Shown here: piece after piece, positions 11,401 to 23,722 of the stretch | Layout: each line of letters starts with the position of its first letter | Position numbering within the stretch: position 1 is the stretch's first letter | From: Tilletiaria anomala UBC 951 | Lineage: Eukaryota > Basidiomycota > Exobasidiomycetes > Georgefischeriales > Tilletiariaceae | Direction: 5' to 3' | Length of the DNA stretch: 64,000 bases | Assembly (NCBI RefSeq): GCF_000711695.1 | Contig: NW_013547020.1 | Location: forward strand, 62,001 to 126,000 | Notes under the pieces: generated by a model | Seen by the model: only the letters and a program-made list of their open reading frames with translations | What the model was told of the DNA's origin: nothing | Database searches by the model: none | Translations under genes and position numbers: made by a program

Positions 11401-14400
11401 GCATTTTTTGCGCGCGTGCTTTGAGATTGAGGACAGCATGCCAGACACTTGCGCTCTGAGCGACGCACTCGCGCAGGTGATCAAGGTCATTTCTCCGGAA
11501 GTTGAGATGGCGAAGCCGGATCTTTTACAGGGAGAAGATGACAGCATGGAGGCCGATTACGAATACGACAAACAGGTCAAGGATGTGCCCATTCCTGGAA
11601 ACGTCACACTCGACGTACTGTTGAATGGCAGCATTCGTTACGAGATCACTTCATTTGTTTTTGCAATAATCGCGGTCATGCACGCAGTCCGAAAGCAGTC
11701 TTCGTCTCAGAATCAACGCCGGCCGCTTCACCTCATCTTGGAAAATGGGGCTGATCTTGCCAGAGTCATTATGCTTTTGCCCGCAGCTGTTCACGCCACA
11801 GACAGTGGCCTTCTTTCACTCGACGATATGGAGCTGCAAGAACTTCTTTCCATCACCGGAGAAGAGCTGCTTCCGAAATACCAGTACAGCCGCGACCCAG
11901 TCGCACACAGCATCACCCTAAAGGTCATCCGCATTGTGATACGTCACGAAAAGTTTGCAGCAGACTCTGTTGGGCTCAGAGACATGTGCCGTTGGTTTAT
12001 GATCCACTCTGCCAAAGCCAAGACTTTCTTTGTCTGGGAGACGGTCAGCGACATTGCTGAGCTACTCTATGACTTTTTGACGTGCTCAGGTCTCGTAGAC
12101 ATTTGGAATCCTGATGGCGAATGCGTCAGCAACATCGAACCCACCCAGATCATGCAAAACTTGCAAGGTGCGGCTGATTTGCGGACCAGATTCCATGCGG
12201 CGACTTTGCTCGGTGCCCTCTTTAACGATCTCGCCATCACTCCGGGTGATGAAGCTGTCGAGCAGGAGCAACGTTTGTTCCCGCAACTACAGAACGTCGC
12301 CATCCTCGACGTCACAAAATTCGAAGGCACCCTCACGACGTTGCTTCTGTTCGGGAATATCACTGTCCTCTCGTCTCTGAACCGCAGTGACGGCCTTGGC
12401 TCGCTGCTGGAGATCGCTATGCGACGACGCGATTACAGCGCTCACTTTGCAAGTGTAATGAAGTGCGTCGCCAGCCATCTGGGCTTCGATTCCACGATGG
12501 AACTGTACAGCACATTCGCAGCTCAAATCGTATACAGCATACACCAATTGAATCAAGACACCCTCGCTGTTCCGTGGGAGGCGCTGGGGTACCGCAGCCA
12601 GCGCGCATGGGCCACAAGTAATCTTCCTGCAATTGGGCTAATGCTACTCGAGCTTTTTGAAGGGGAAGACGGCTCAGGGGACTTCGATGTCTTCTGTAAA
12701 ATGGCTCGCGTGGAGCGTGAGATGGCACTGGATATCTGCAGGCCATCCATCGCTGCCTTCGAATTGGGCGACTCGGCGACGCGTCTACGGCAAGGTACCA
12801 CCGCCGTCACCGCTGGTGCTGTTTGGGATCTAGCCGTCACCAACCTCCGACAGTGCGAGAAGTCGGGGGCGTCTGCCAAAGTAATGCATCAGCGGCTCAA
12901 AGACGCCAAAGACCTGGTCACAGCGTGGCTCATGCGTTTCGCTTGGCTAAAAGACCACACGACCAGCGATGAGCTGCTTCTGGAGATAGCAACATTTGGC
13001 CATAACCAAGCCGCTGCACTAAGGAAAGTCTCGTCTCCGCCCTCCAGCAGTCTCAGCGACGTTTCTGAGCTTCACGAACCGCCTCGGCCGTTTCATGACC
13101 CGAAAGCCTTGTTGAATGCTCTTTCGACGCTGGATCATCAAGCAGGTGGCATTTTTGACGCGAGCTCGGGTTACCACATCTTGCATCACCTCTTTGGCTT
13201 TATCTTTGACGCCAAGCTCGTTAACGATCAAAAGCGGCTGCTTCGAGGGGTGATCATTTACGTTTCCATGTGCTACAATGCCGTGCAGAAAAGCCAGGCG
13301 ATTCTTAACCTGATCTTGCGGAACTGCTCTTCACTGCTCAAAGAAGTCGACCTCATACCGCTTGCTGCTACACTGCTCAACTGGGCTGCCACAACGGCCA
13401 AGTATAGCGCCGCTCGATCGCGGTGCTGGATTGTCGCTCTCGCACGCGCAGGCTACGCAGTTGCTAGCCATCTGCGCTCTAGTGACGCAGAAGCGGTGCG
13501 ACTGGGAATTCAGTGCAGGCAATGGCTGCAAAAGCTTGCGTCGAACTGTCTTGCCGTGCCCGCTACCGAAAAAATTGTGCTTTGGGTTCTACTCTTCTGG
13601 CCGGACATCATTGCCGAAACGCTGTCATTGAAGGTGCAAGCACTCAGTCTTCCCCAAGTTATGGATGCTTTGGCCCAACTCCCGGACCTGTCGATCAGCA
13701 ATTCCGCGCTAACCATCATTCTTTCCAAAGTGCGCGACGCCGACTCTGCGGACCGTGCCATATTTGCTGAAGAAGGGCTCTGGCTTCTAAAGCAGCAAGC
13801 AATCTCTCGGCAACGTGAGGCACAAACGCAAGCCCGATTTGCGCATCTGTTGGCACAGATTCTGGTGCAGTCTGGGGGCCAGTACCGTATGCCCTTTGCA
13901 CCTGCTAGTACGAGGTTCGCCCAGACGATCAGGCGGGCAAAGGCGTGGGGTCTTGAAAGTCCGAAAGGAGCAACGACCTTTTCTGCCGAGCATACATTCT
14001 TGGGTTTGGTGCTCAGGTTCTGGCACAATCTTGAAGATGGGAATCACCAGGACCTGCTGCTCTGCCTGCGATCTGTCATGGCGCACACGGCATCAGTCGA
14101 CGATTTCCTCGAGGGCATGGACTCCAGTGATGCTGAAGAATTGCGCCTGATTGCAGCATTTCGGAGCAACTCGCTCAACATCTCTCATCGCACACTGAAC
14201 GAATCACTCGAGCTCATTCCATCCAGTACGTCTGCGACATATTCCGTCTGGATAGGAGCAATCTGCGAAGCAATCTGCGTGTCCTTAGCAACTCCTACTT
14301 CTGCGTTCGGCAACATCTACGTCCAACTCGTGCCATTGGCACGTCGCTACACAAAATTGGCAGAGCAGATGGGGCCGTTGCTCATTCGCCGTGTGTTGCA

Positions 14401-17400
14401 AGCTGACGAGGGCGCATGTGACGAGAAAGATCTCCGAGCATTGTATCAATTCTTCAATCACGTCACAAAATCGGCTGCAGCCGACAAGCGCATGCACACC
14501 TTCGTGGTCGATTGCGTCTTATATCTGCGACAAGCTGAGCACAAGGATTCTGGGGTCAATCTTTCTCTTGCTATTGACTACCTCGCGCTCGCAAACCGTG
14601 CACTGGACGCCGGGATGTTCACGGCTGCGGCTATGTTCATCGAGATTCACCGCGAGTCAAGAAGCAGACAAAGCCTTGATCCAGATGCGCAGCTCGAGTC
14701 ATCTTTGCTGGATCAGGTCTACAGCAATGTTGATGACCCCGACAGCTTCTACAGCATCCCAACGTCGGGGTCACACGCAGCGCTACTGGAACTCATGCAC
14801 CACGAAGGCCGCTGGCAATTCGCCTTTGAGATCGCAGCAGCATATTTCGAAGTGGATCGACAGTTGGAATCTCGTACAAGCGTAGCGACTATGGCCACAC
14901 CTCTTCATCAACTTGGCTTCAATGCATTTGCGACCAGCTTGATCAACACCCGTGATGCGCAGCCATCAGGTCAATCAAATCACATCCAATACGACATGGC
15001 CTGGCAATCCGCCAACTGGGATCTACCAGCACACGGCGACAATGCAGATGCGGGAAGTGGCCAGACACTTTATCAAGCGCTCAGGGCGGTAACATTTGCT
15101 CACGACAAAAGCCACGCCGTCGAGGCAGTGTCACTTGCGCTCAGACGGCAATTGCAAGGATTTGGCCGCATGGCTTCTGAGCCAGGAAAGGCTTTGAGCG
15201 CCTCCTGCCTTGAATTGATCGGTCTATCCGAAGTCCAATCATGGCTCGACAAATGCAAGCGCAGTCCAATGAGCATGTCAGCATTGGAAGCCATCAGCGC
15301 AGACTATATGAGGGAGCCGCCTTCCGGAGTAGAGTGAGTTTACGATAGTTCCTGTTGGAACTTGACGCTAACTCTGACTCCAAACAGTTCGCAGGTGAGG
15401 GTGCGAATTCTGCAAGTACGCAAGTCCCTTGCGTATGGATGTCGATCCGCTCTAGTCAGGACTTCCGTAGGCGGTTGGAACGACGAAGGTGTCGCACGAG
15501 CTGTGAAGATCGAATCACACCTGTGCAGAGAAATTGCAAAAGCGGCCCGAGTGGAGAAGAGACTGCAAGCCGCTCTCGCCATGAGCAAGCTGGTTCAAAA
15601 CCTGGAAGAATCGACAGGACAGATCGAATTCAGCAGCGTTCTCGAATTTGCTCAGACACTGTGGTCGTATGGGCAACATACAGCCGCCCAGAACTACTTG
15701 ACGCAGGCGATGACCGATAGGTTGCGCATACCACTGGCTCTTGACGATGGCGACATTGGCGAGGGACTTACTCAATCAGTGAGAAAAGTGCAGCTGTCGT
15801 ATTCTCGAAAATAGTGCAAAAGCTGAATCTTCTCGACCCAGGGCGTCTGGCACGCTGAGGCAAGGTCCGAGCAACCGCAAGTGATCGAGGATAATTACTT
15901 TCAGCGGGCTCTCAAATTGTCGACAGGCTCGAGTGTTAATGTGACGCAGCAATCGAAGGTCTTTCACCGCTTCGCATCATTCGCTCACGATCAATATATT
16001 AGAGACGCGAGCAGTGGCGAGATTGCTCGGCTCAAAGAAGCAGTCGAAAAGCGAACGGAGGAAGTCCGTCAACACGAGGCGTTGGAGCGCAGCTCGCGAG
16101 AGTATTCTCATCAACACTCTCGTCACGCTCGAACTATCCTGGAACAAGATCGCGCCTCATTGAGCATGTTGGAAAGGCGCCAAGCTGCCGCTTTGGAGCA
16201 GGCCTTGACGATGTTTGCACAATCGTTCATAACATCAGACTTATTCGACAATAGTCTCATTCGATTTACCTCCCTTTGGTTTGAGAATTCGGCTAACAAC
16301 ATTCTGAATGCCAAGATCGAGAATCTGATCAACAAGATTCCGTCTCACAAGTTCGTGCTGCTGACACATCAAATATCCGCACGCCTCAGCAAGCCTGGCG
16401 CATCCCCTTACGCAACGCCAGAAGAGCCGAATCGACAGCGATTTCATCGGATCATTTCTCTTACAATGGCGAGGATGTGCAAAGACCATCCTTTCCATAC
16501 CATGTACTCTCTCTACGCTATGCGCAGCCGCAACGTCACTGCCGAGAGTCAGAAGTCCTCCTCCAGGCGACGCGCCACTCTGACCCCGTCAGTCGCTCCC
16601 TCGCAGACATTACGCGCCGCTGCAGCTGACGAGATATGGGATGCGCTGCTGCGTCAAAAGGAGCGGCGGGGTCAGCTCCGTGACTTCTCTCTAGCCTGCG
16701 ACTCCTATGTCGAGTGGGCTATACTTGATTTGCATAACTATGGCACCCGCTTTTTTAACAAATCGGGAACCTTGAAGCAAAGCAAGGACATCAAGCTCCC
16801 CTCTTCCCGAGAGCTCAAGTTGGCAGCACTCCATGACCTCCCTATTCCAGTCGCTACCATCGATCTGCCTGTTGATATTTCCTGCAAGTACGAGTCGTTT
16901 GTTGGTGTGGCGAGATACTCCTCCACGTTCAGCACCGCTGGAGGCATCCATCTGCCGAAAATTAGCGATTGTATCGGCAGCGATGGCCAGAGATATCGAC
17001 AGCTGGTGAGGACACTCCTATGTGATCACTAGAGTACTCTCTCTGACAAATGTGCCCTCGTTGAACCAGTTCAAAAACAACGATGACCTCCGTCAGGATG
17101 CGGTAATGCAGCAGGTTTTCCGGATTGTTAATGGGCTCCTCGAGGAAGACACCCAGTCCCGTCGCCGGAATCTCCGAATGCGAACATACATCGTGCGCCC
17201 ACTGGGGGACCAGTGGGGACTGCTGCAGTTCGTGAGCAATACAAAGCCAATCGGAGAACCGTTGCTCGACTTGCATTCGAGGTGTGTATCAATCATGCTC
17301 CACAAGATGTGCTGATTGTTGACACAAGCTCTGCTTCAGACATCGTCGAAAGGGCGAAATCACTCCTCACGAAGGGCGCGGTGCTATTGCTGCTGTGGGC

Positions 17401-18370
17401 AAGGCGTCGAAGTCTCAACGGCTATATGTGTTTGAGGACTGCTGTCGCAAGCTGCCTCCAATTTTTCGCCGTTTCTTCACGGAAGAATTCAAAGACCCGA
17501 TGGCGTGGTTTTCTTCTCGTCTGACGTACACCAGGAGCGTCGCAGTGGGCTCGATCGTAGGATACGTCCTAGGTCTTGGCGACAGACACTTATCGAACAT
17601 TCTCATCGATGTTGCCAACGGAGAGCTCGTTCACATCGACTTTGGAATTGCTTTCGACCAAGTGAGTGTGATTTCAATTCACACGCATCGTTGCCGCAAT
17701 GTTGACAATGGGGCATACTGCTGTCTTTGCTTTAGGGCAAGCTGCTTCCCATTCCGGAACTTGTGCCCTTCCGTCTTACCCGTGACATTGTCGATGGGAT
17801 GGGGATGCCCGGCATTGACGGCGCCTTCCGGCAATGCTGTCAGCAGACGCTGCGCGTCCTCCGGCAGGGTACTGAGTTGATCAAAACAATTCTCGAGGTT
17901 TTCAAATATGATCCCTTGTTCAGCTGGTGAGATTCACTGGTGCATCCAGCACCGGCTGTGGAGACCAGTATTCACTCAAACCCGCTTTTTGCACTTCTTC
18001 CAGGACGGCCAACCCTGTCAAAGCCATCCGTGCGCAAGAACGCGATGATGTCTCTGACGGCAACACTACCCGTAGCGGGCTTATGCCGCCCGATATCACA
18101 AACGGGGCCCCCATCAGTACCGCAGAGATTAGTGCTGATCGTGCCGTTGCGACGGTCATGCAAAAGCTCGCTCCGACTCTGAGCGTGGAATACACAGTCA
18201 ACGACCTGATTCAGCAGGCACGCGATCCCCAGAACTTGGCCGTCATTTTCAATGGTGAGTCGATCGTGCTTGAGCCCAAAGCTGAGTCAGTCGATGCACT
18301 TCATCGAGTCTGACTCTGACTCTCGCACGGCCTCCTTCCCCACCGCATAGGCTGGCAAGCATTGCTTTGA
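8439..18370 (+). CDS. TEL1: Serine/threonine kinase Tel1 (ATM homologue)
   Basis: Nine exons give 3125 residues: 8439-9838, 9907-15333, 15388-15778, 15842-17005, 17070-17281, 17340-17661, 17736-17926, 18004-18254, 18351-18370. Tel1/ATM senses double-strand breaks through MRN and controls telomere length, phosphorylating S/T-Q sites. The N-terminus carries a TAN motif ('[14 protein letters not shown]', residues 10-23), specific to Tel1/ATM. A long HEAT solenoid and FAT region follow. The kinase domain has '[15 protein letters not shown]' (about 2795), catalytic '[11 protein letters not shown]' (about 2943) and 'VHIDFG' (about 2962), then ATM-type '[13 protein letters not shown]'. The FATC end reads 'GWQALL'; its last seven codons are in a 20-base exon. 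An in-frame TTG upstream (8391) is not needed; the ATG at 8439 places the TAN motif at the extreme N-terminus, as in relatives. The exon 2 acceptor is the least certain junction. Confidence 0.93.
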
Positions 18371-18565
18371 GCAGAGAACAGTCCTGGTTCCTCTCTCCGT
18401 TCATCTAGACGTCAAACCCATTTTTTGCATATTCCCAGCATGGCCTAACCACGCATTCTCATGACCACCTCGTTTGGAGTGAGCCAAAAGCACCACACCA
18501 TCGTATAGTAGAAAAACTTGCAGCCGATCATGCGTATGCATTGTAGTCGCCTAAATAATTTCTCT

Positions 18566-19697
18566 TTACGACGAAGAGGGAGAGGTTTGAGACTCATTCG
18601 CCTCGGCCAACAGTCTAGCGCTGAGAATCTTCGCATTGACATTGCGAATGTTCTGACTCGCTCTCTGTGGGTTGAATTCGTGCAATTTAGCAAACGCCTC
18701 GAACGTGAGAAGCAAAACATACGGGACTAACGGTACTCACTTCGATCCCGCCGTCAAAGGCGCGCTTGTAGGCGATCAACGCTTCTTCAAGCTGTTCCAC
18801 TGCTTCAAGCACGGCTGCAAGGTTGTACTGAATCTCAGGGTCGGACGGTGAGATGGAGGCGGCGGTCCTGCACAAGAGACGGAGAGGAAAGCGAGCAAGA
18901 CGGCCCTGGTGTTAGAAGCTGCTGACCCAGAGTGTGCGCAAGCACATGCACAAGAACACAATAATCCCAGAGCTTCAATTGCTCACTTGAGATGTTTGAC
19001 TGCCAGATCGGGTCGGCTGGGCGAACTGAGTGCATAAGCCGATGCCAAATTGGTGTGCGTATCCGAAGAATTGGGGGAGATTCGCAGTGAGTCCTCCCAG
19101 CTCTTGATCGCATTAGGAAGGTCCTCTACTCGAGCAGAATGAAGAGGATGAAGCGGTCAGGAGCGCGAAATACTTCTATTATCAATGCGGAACACTCACG
19201 TTCGTGATAGTAGCATACACCGAGGTTGAATAAAGCGGTGGATGTCTCCTTGACCTCTATTGATTTCTTGTATGCGTCCTTTACCACCGAGCGCGGCGAA
19301 ATGGTTAACATGAGGCAGGTACTTCGGCTTTTTCTCAAGCCTCAAATATTACCAGACTCACCTTTGCCTTGTCGACCTGCCCGTTCTCGAGAAACGTGGT
19401 TCCTTCATCGGAGAAACGAAGCGCCTCTGCGTGGGAGGGATCTTCGACGCTGGAGGCTTCGGTTGTGGACGTGGCATAGGTCCGCAAGCCAGAACGCAGA
19501 AGGGGATGCATTTTATTTCTGGTTGTTTCTGAACGCAGCAGAGTTGCAGAAGCAATTGACGAGCTAGCCGCCTGGTTGAGAGCGGGCGAGCTCCGTAGCT
19601 TGGGGAATTGTACCACCTGCTTGCTGCACATGCGACATTGGAGCGATGCTGGCCGCAACAACGCACGACGGGCTGCGCTTTGAAGAAGCATTGTCAT
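18566..19697 (-). CDS. TPR-repeat protein, probably mitochondrial
   Basis: Five exons on the minus strand (19697-19362, 19278-19200, 19125-18987, 18867-18741, 18664-18566) give 259 residues. The first 70 residues are rich in Arg, Ser and Ala with almost no acid, typical of a mitochondrial targeting sequence. The rest is a run of tetratricopeptide helices: 'ALFNLGVCYY', then 'NAIKSWEDSL', 'HTNLASAYA', and 'IQYNLAAVLE'. It closes with a helical 'NAKILSARL' tail. TPRs bind partner peptides, so an assembly or import co-factor role is plausible, but no specific family was recognised. Exon 3 can start at either of two acceptors three bases apart (GAG/TAG), changing one residue. A second in-frame ATG lies six bases downstream of the chosen start. 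The gene is convergent with TEL1 and divergent from RTC4. Confidence 0.75.
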
Positions 19698-20404
19698 TGG
19701 ATGAGCTTCCTCTTTCCTGCAATGTTTTGCCGTATGTCTACCAATTCGTCAGGTATGTGCAGCATGTCCAAATGACCACAATACCATGATCCATGAAAGA
19801 GGGAGATAGGGAGGAAGCTGCTGCTCCCATCCAGAAGCATGAACTGTCTCCGAAGTCTACAATGACGCTTGTCCGAGTTCCGAATTGTGATTGGTTGAGC
19901 TTTTAATGGTGCAGTTAGGGTTATGAAAGCCAAGTCAAATAGAGTGGGGCGCGAGCCCACGACCCATGGCTTGGGCCAGGCGGACGACTCGGCCGTGGGT
20001 GACTGCTTGGCACGCGACGCGTTCCTTGCCCGTAGCCTGCGGAAACGGCGGCAACGTGAGAGTGAGATTGTGAAAGCGGTGGTGGAGAGGGGAGAGTGCG
20101 TGCCGCTGACAGACCCCAGCGGGATGCTCTCTCGAGCATCTCTTCCGCTCATTTTGTCAAAGGTATCGGGGATACCTTCGTCCACAGCATGCTTGCGGCC
20201 GTGGATATATCGGACAGACTCTTTTGATGATGCAGAAAGAAGCCTGCCTCTGGAGTCCGTATATGTCTGAGGTAGTGTGCACGCCGCGTCTAAGACAGGT
20301 TCAATGCAGGTCCGCACTCTGAAGCTCGGATCGCGAGACGATACAACGGCAACTCCGTGCGTCCTTGATTAGGACGCTCGCCAGCTCTCATTTGAAAGGT
20401 CAGT
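19698..20404. other. Intergenic divergent promoter (TPR gene / RTC4) with long unexplained open frames
   Basis: This 707-base stretch separates two divergent genes. Open frames run on both strands over about 19.9-20.3 kb (107-plus codons on +, about 200 on -, the latter without a good ATG start), but neither shows family resemblance. A GTGGG-7-CCCAC hairpin (minus strand) at about 19944-19960 looks like a tRNA T-arm, but no acceptor or D arm matches it. Confidence 0.4.
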
Positions 20405-23400
20405 ATGTCAAGCATCAGCGCGAGCCGAATAACGCCATACATCAGCCCATTCCAGACGCCGGGGTACGGCTATGCCGAGACGGTGGTCCCTGGCACATTC
20501 GAAAAAATTCCCTCACAGTTTCTGCCGCCGAGCCAGCAGCCTTCCAGCAGTGAAGATGCACCGATCGAATTCGAAGATGAAGCCGCACCGATCGAGTCGT
20601 CGTGGAATATGCAACAGCACATGCTTCGGTATCCTCAGCGAAGTTCCTCCCCGGTTCACCATCAACCACAGCAGCCGCAGCACCACAGGTACCAGCACCA
20701 CCAGCAGAAGGATCAACGCGCAGCGCCCCAATTTTACCAACCTTCACTGTTTCATGGCACTGAAGCCCTCGCAGAATCATCCCCATCCTACTCCCCACGC
20801 CATGAAGCTCATCCGAGCCCTAGTAAGCGTGCCCGCCATGAACAGGAGCGTGTGCAACCCTCAGCCGCAAACCCCGCCATGCATGGCGGCGAATACACAT
20901 CTGCACAGCCGTCCTACCATTCTTCTCAGGCGTTTCTTCCATCGAGCCAAGTGACGCAAGCCGAGCCGAACGCAAAAGTATCGCCTTCGCCCTCCCTGCC
21001 TTCAAGCTACCAGTCATATCAACAGGTCACATACTATGACGACTCTGCTAACATTCGCCGCAGCAGCCACATGCAGCAATTCTCGTTATCTCAATCAATC
21101 TTGTCGCAGAACCAGACTGCACATACATCCACCTCGTATGAAGCGCCTGAGCGAGGATCGTACCTGTTACCCACTGGGATCCAGAGGCAGCGGGACAGCT
21201 CGCCGGCCAATGCGTCTGGGGTCTCGGGGTCCTCGCAGTTTGTGAGCGACTTGGGGGCTCTGGGTGGAGGGTGGGACGGGTATATGGACACCATTGGACT
21301 CTCCAGGAGCAGAAGCAGCAGCTCTGGCTCGGACAGCGGTAATAAATACCAGCATGCTCATATCGACAGTCCTTCTGGCGTCCTTGGGACCATGGGATAT
21401 CGTGATCAAGGGCATATAACCGCGCCTGACGCCAATGGAACAGGAAGGGGAGGAGGTAGAGGAGCGAGATCTGGAGAAGCGGGAGATAGAGGAAGGGGAG
21501 CAACGATGCAATTGGAAGGGTTGTTTAGCGCGATTTCGGCCGATGACAGTCTGAAAAATCTTGATCAGAAAGGTGCTTCTGCATACAGGAAAGTATTCGC
21601 CCAGCTCGGCTTCCCCGTCACAATGTCCGCTAGAGGGTCAGTTCCAACGCCTGCATCTGCGTTTACAGGGGAACCAGAACCGGCATTGTCGATGAGCTCT
21701 ACATCCAGTGACTTTTTTTCGCAGCAGTGGCACATCGCCAAGTCGCCGGATGCGTCTTTGGCCCCATTTGCTTCATCGCCGCCATCGCTCGTTGCTTTCG
21801 ATTATCCTCTCATTGTTTCGCCAACAGCATCGACCGCAATGGCGGTGGTGGCGCCAGTACCCGCAGCAGTGGAAAGAAGGAGTCGGCCCAAGAACCAGAA
21901 AACACACGAGCTTACATCCAACAAGTTTGCAGGAATTGATCATGAGCAGAAGGACAATTCATTCTTCGCTCCAGTCACCTCACAGCCAGCGCTTTATGCT
22001 ATTACTGATGGCATCAACGCCTCGCCAACAGTTACAGCGGCGGCGGCCCTAGTGGCACAGTTGAGGGCTTGGTCCAAGGGACAAGGAAAACGAGGGGATT
22101 CAGCCAAAGAACCTGCAGAAACCCATCAGGAGCAGCTGGATGATTCGGTTGGGCTTTCGAGAAAAAGCAGCAGAAACAGCAACGTTCCGGACGCGAGCTC
22201 GCAGACGCTGGTTCCAACCCAGAGCTCGCAGGGAATCGGGAAGGGCAAATCGAAACAAATACGCCGCAGCAACGGCGATGATGAGTTGGAATCGAGCCAA
22301 TCCCTGCCGCAGTCTCAGTCGCAGCCTCAATCGCAATCGCAGCGTCCGCGCGCAAGGCTGAAGAAGATCAACATTGAAAAGTATTCGGACATCGATGGCG
22401 AGAAGATCGGTTTGGTCCTTGCAGAAATGGGAGGAAAGGAAGGTATCGATTCTGCCATTAAAACCTCTCAGAAGGAGAGGACCAAACTCAGGCACGTGCT
22501 CGATCCTCGCAGGACAGCTCCGAGCCATTGACGGGAAAGCACTGAACGCTTACTCCTTTTTCGCGCCTGTCATGTGCAGGCGACAACTCAATTCAAGCCC
22601 GAAGATTCCGACAAATGCGCGAAGATTGAAGAAATGTCCCTTCTGCGAGGAGACCTGGCCTTCGTGTCCATCCGGACCGCTCTGTCTCGAGATGCAACCG
22701 TGGCTTGACAAGATCCACGAACGTGGTCTCTCTTCCATCGAGCGCATGGACATCGTCGGGATCTGCAAGCGTCATCGCGCCGAGTCGGTCATTATCCCAG
22801 AAGGCAAACGTCAGGGATGGCCGATGAAGCTGAATAAGACCAAGCTAGAGGAGCGTGCGGTCCGCGATCACGTTTGGAGTCGCATCGTCCACCTCACGCG
22901 CGAACCAGAGGGAAGCTTGCACTTCGAGAAGCTCAAGGAGCGACACTTGCAAAAAGGAAAGAAAGCTTCCAGTGGTGTACTGCAATTTGAGCAGATGGAA
23001 GGGGAACAGGCTGGGTAGTGAGTTGAATGCATCAATACGTCCTGTGGGCGCGGTTCCTAGTAGGCTCATGTTTTCTTCCTCTTCGTCACCACTCCAGTTA
23101 TGGCCAGATCGGATGGGCCCTATTCTTTAAAATCATTATGCGCGATCTATGCAACACGGCGGATCGCACCAAGAACGTATTTGCGAATGACTCAGAGCTC
23201 AACTCTCGAATCGCGCCTCTGACGCCCAACCAATTCATCACGGGCGTGATGATACCAGAGCTCTGCTCGCTGCTCATCGCGCAGGACCTCCAAGCAGCGG
23301 GGAAGCCGTGCTCGCTAGCAGATGCAGACGTGTTGCGGTTAAAGAGCATTGCGTATGGCAACGCCATGTTCCCCCTCCGTGACAATTCTGAAAGTGCAAG

Positions 23401-23599
23401 CGACAGCGATGCCGACTGCGACAAAGGCAAGTCGATGGCTTCACAGAGGCGCAAGAAGGAGGCAGAAGGGGCGCCTGCCGCTGCTCCGGCTAGCATGCGC
23501 ACCACGAGAACGACAGTCAATGGCGCCCAGCAGGCTATCAAAAGCAAAAGACGAGTCTCGCGCCACCTGTCCGACAGCACGTCCAGCGATGAAGCCTGA
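20405..23599 (+). CDS. RTC4: Rtc4-domain protein (restriction of telomere capping protein 4 homologue)
   Basis: Three exons (20405-22442, 22513-23017, 23098-23599) give 1014 residues. The C-terminal third is the RTC4 domain: a paired-cysteine 'CPFCEE' (about 720), then 'GICKRH', 'VIIPEG' and 'GWPMKL', and 'GYYGQIGWALF' built across the second intron (about 847). RTC4 was named in yeast for effects on cdc13 telomere capping; its molecular role is not known. The first 680 residues are disordered, rich in Gln, Ser, His and Pro, with about nineteen SQ/TQ dipeptides, eight of them between about 597 and 646. A basic 'RLKKINIEKY' segment precedes the domain. Intron 2 is well fixed by the conserved GYYG; intron 1 (GTATCG...CGCAG) is the best in-frame choice but less certain. 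Confidence 0.8.
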
Positions 23600-23722
23600 G
23601 TGTCTTGTATTGCACTGTAATGCAGCAACCCTATTCGTACGCTGCATCATTAATAGCAATACAATGTGTACATGTGTGCGCTCACAAGCGCTCGCGTCAG
23701 CCATTCGGTGGCGTGGAGCGCT

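Noticed and set aside
19944-19960. tRNA T-arm-like hairpin (GTGGG / CCCAC) on the minus strand
   Set aside because: The loop is not a standard T-loop, and no matching acceptor, D-arm or anticodon stem could be laid out around it.
19694-20317. 207-codon minus-strand open frame between the TPR gene and RTC4
   Set aside because: No good ATG start at its head, mostly basic and Ser-rich text without recognisable domains, and it overlaps the divergent promoter; could be revisited with transcript data.
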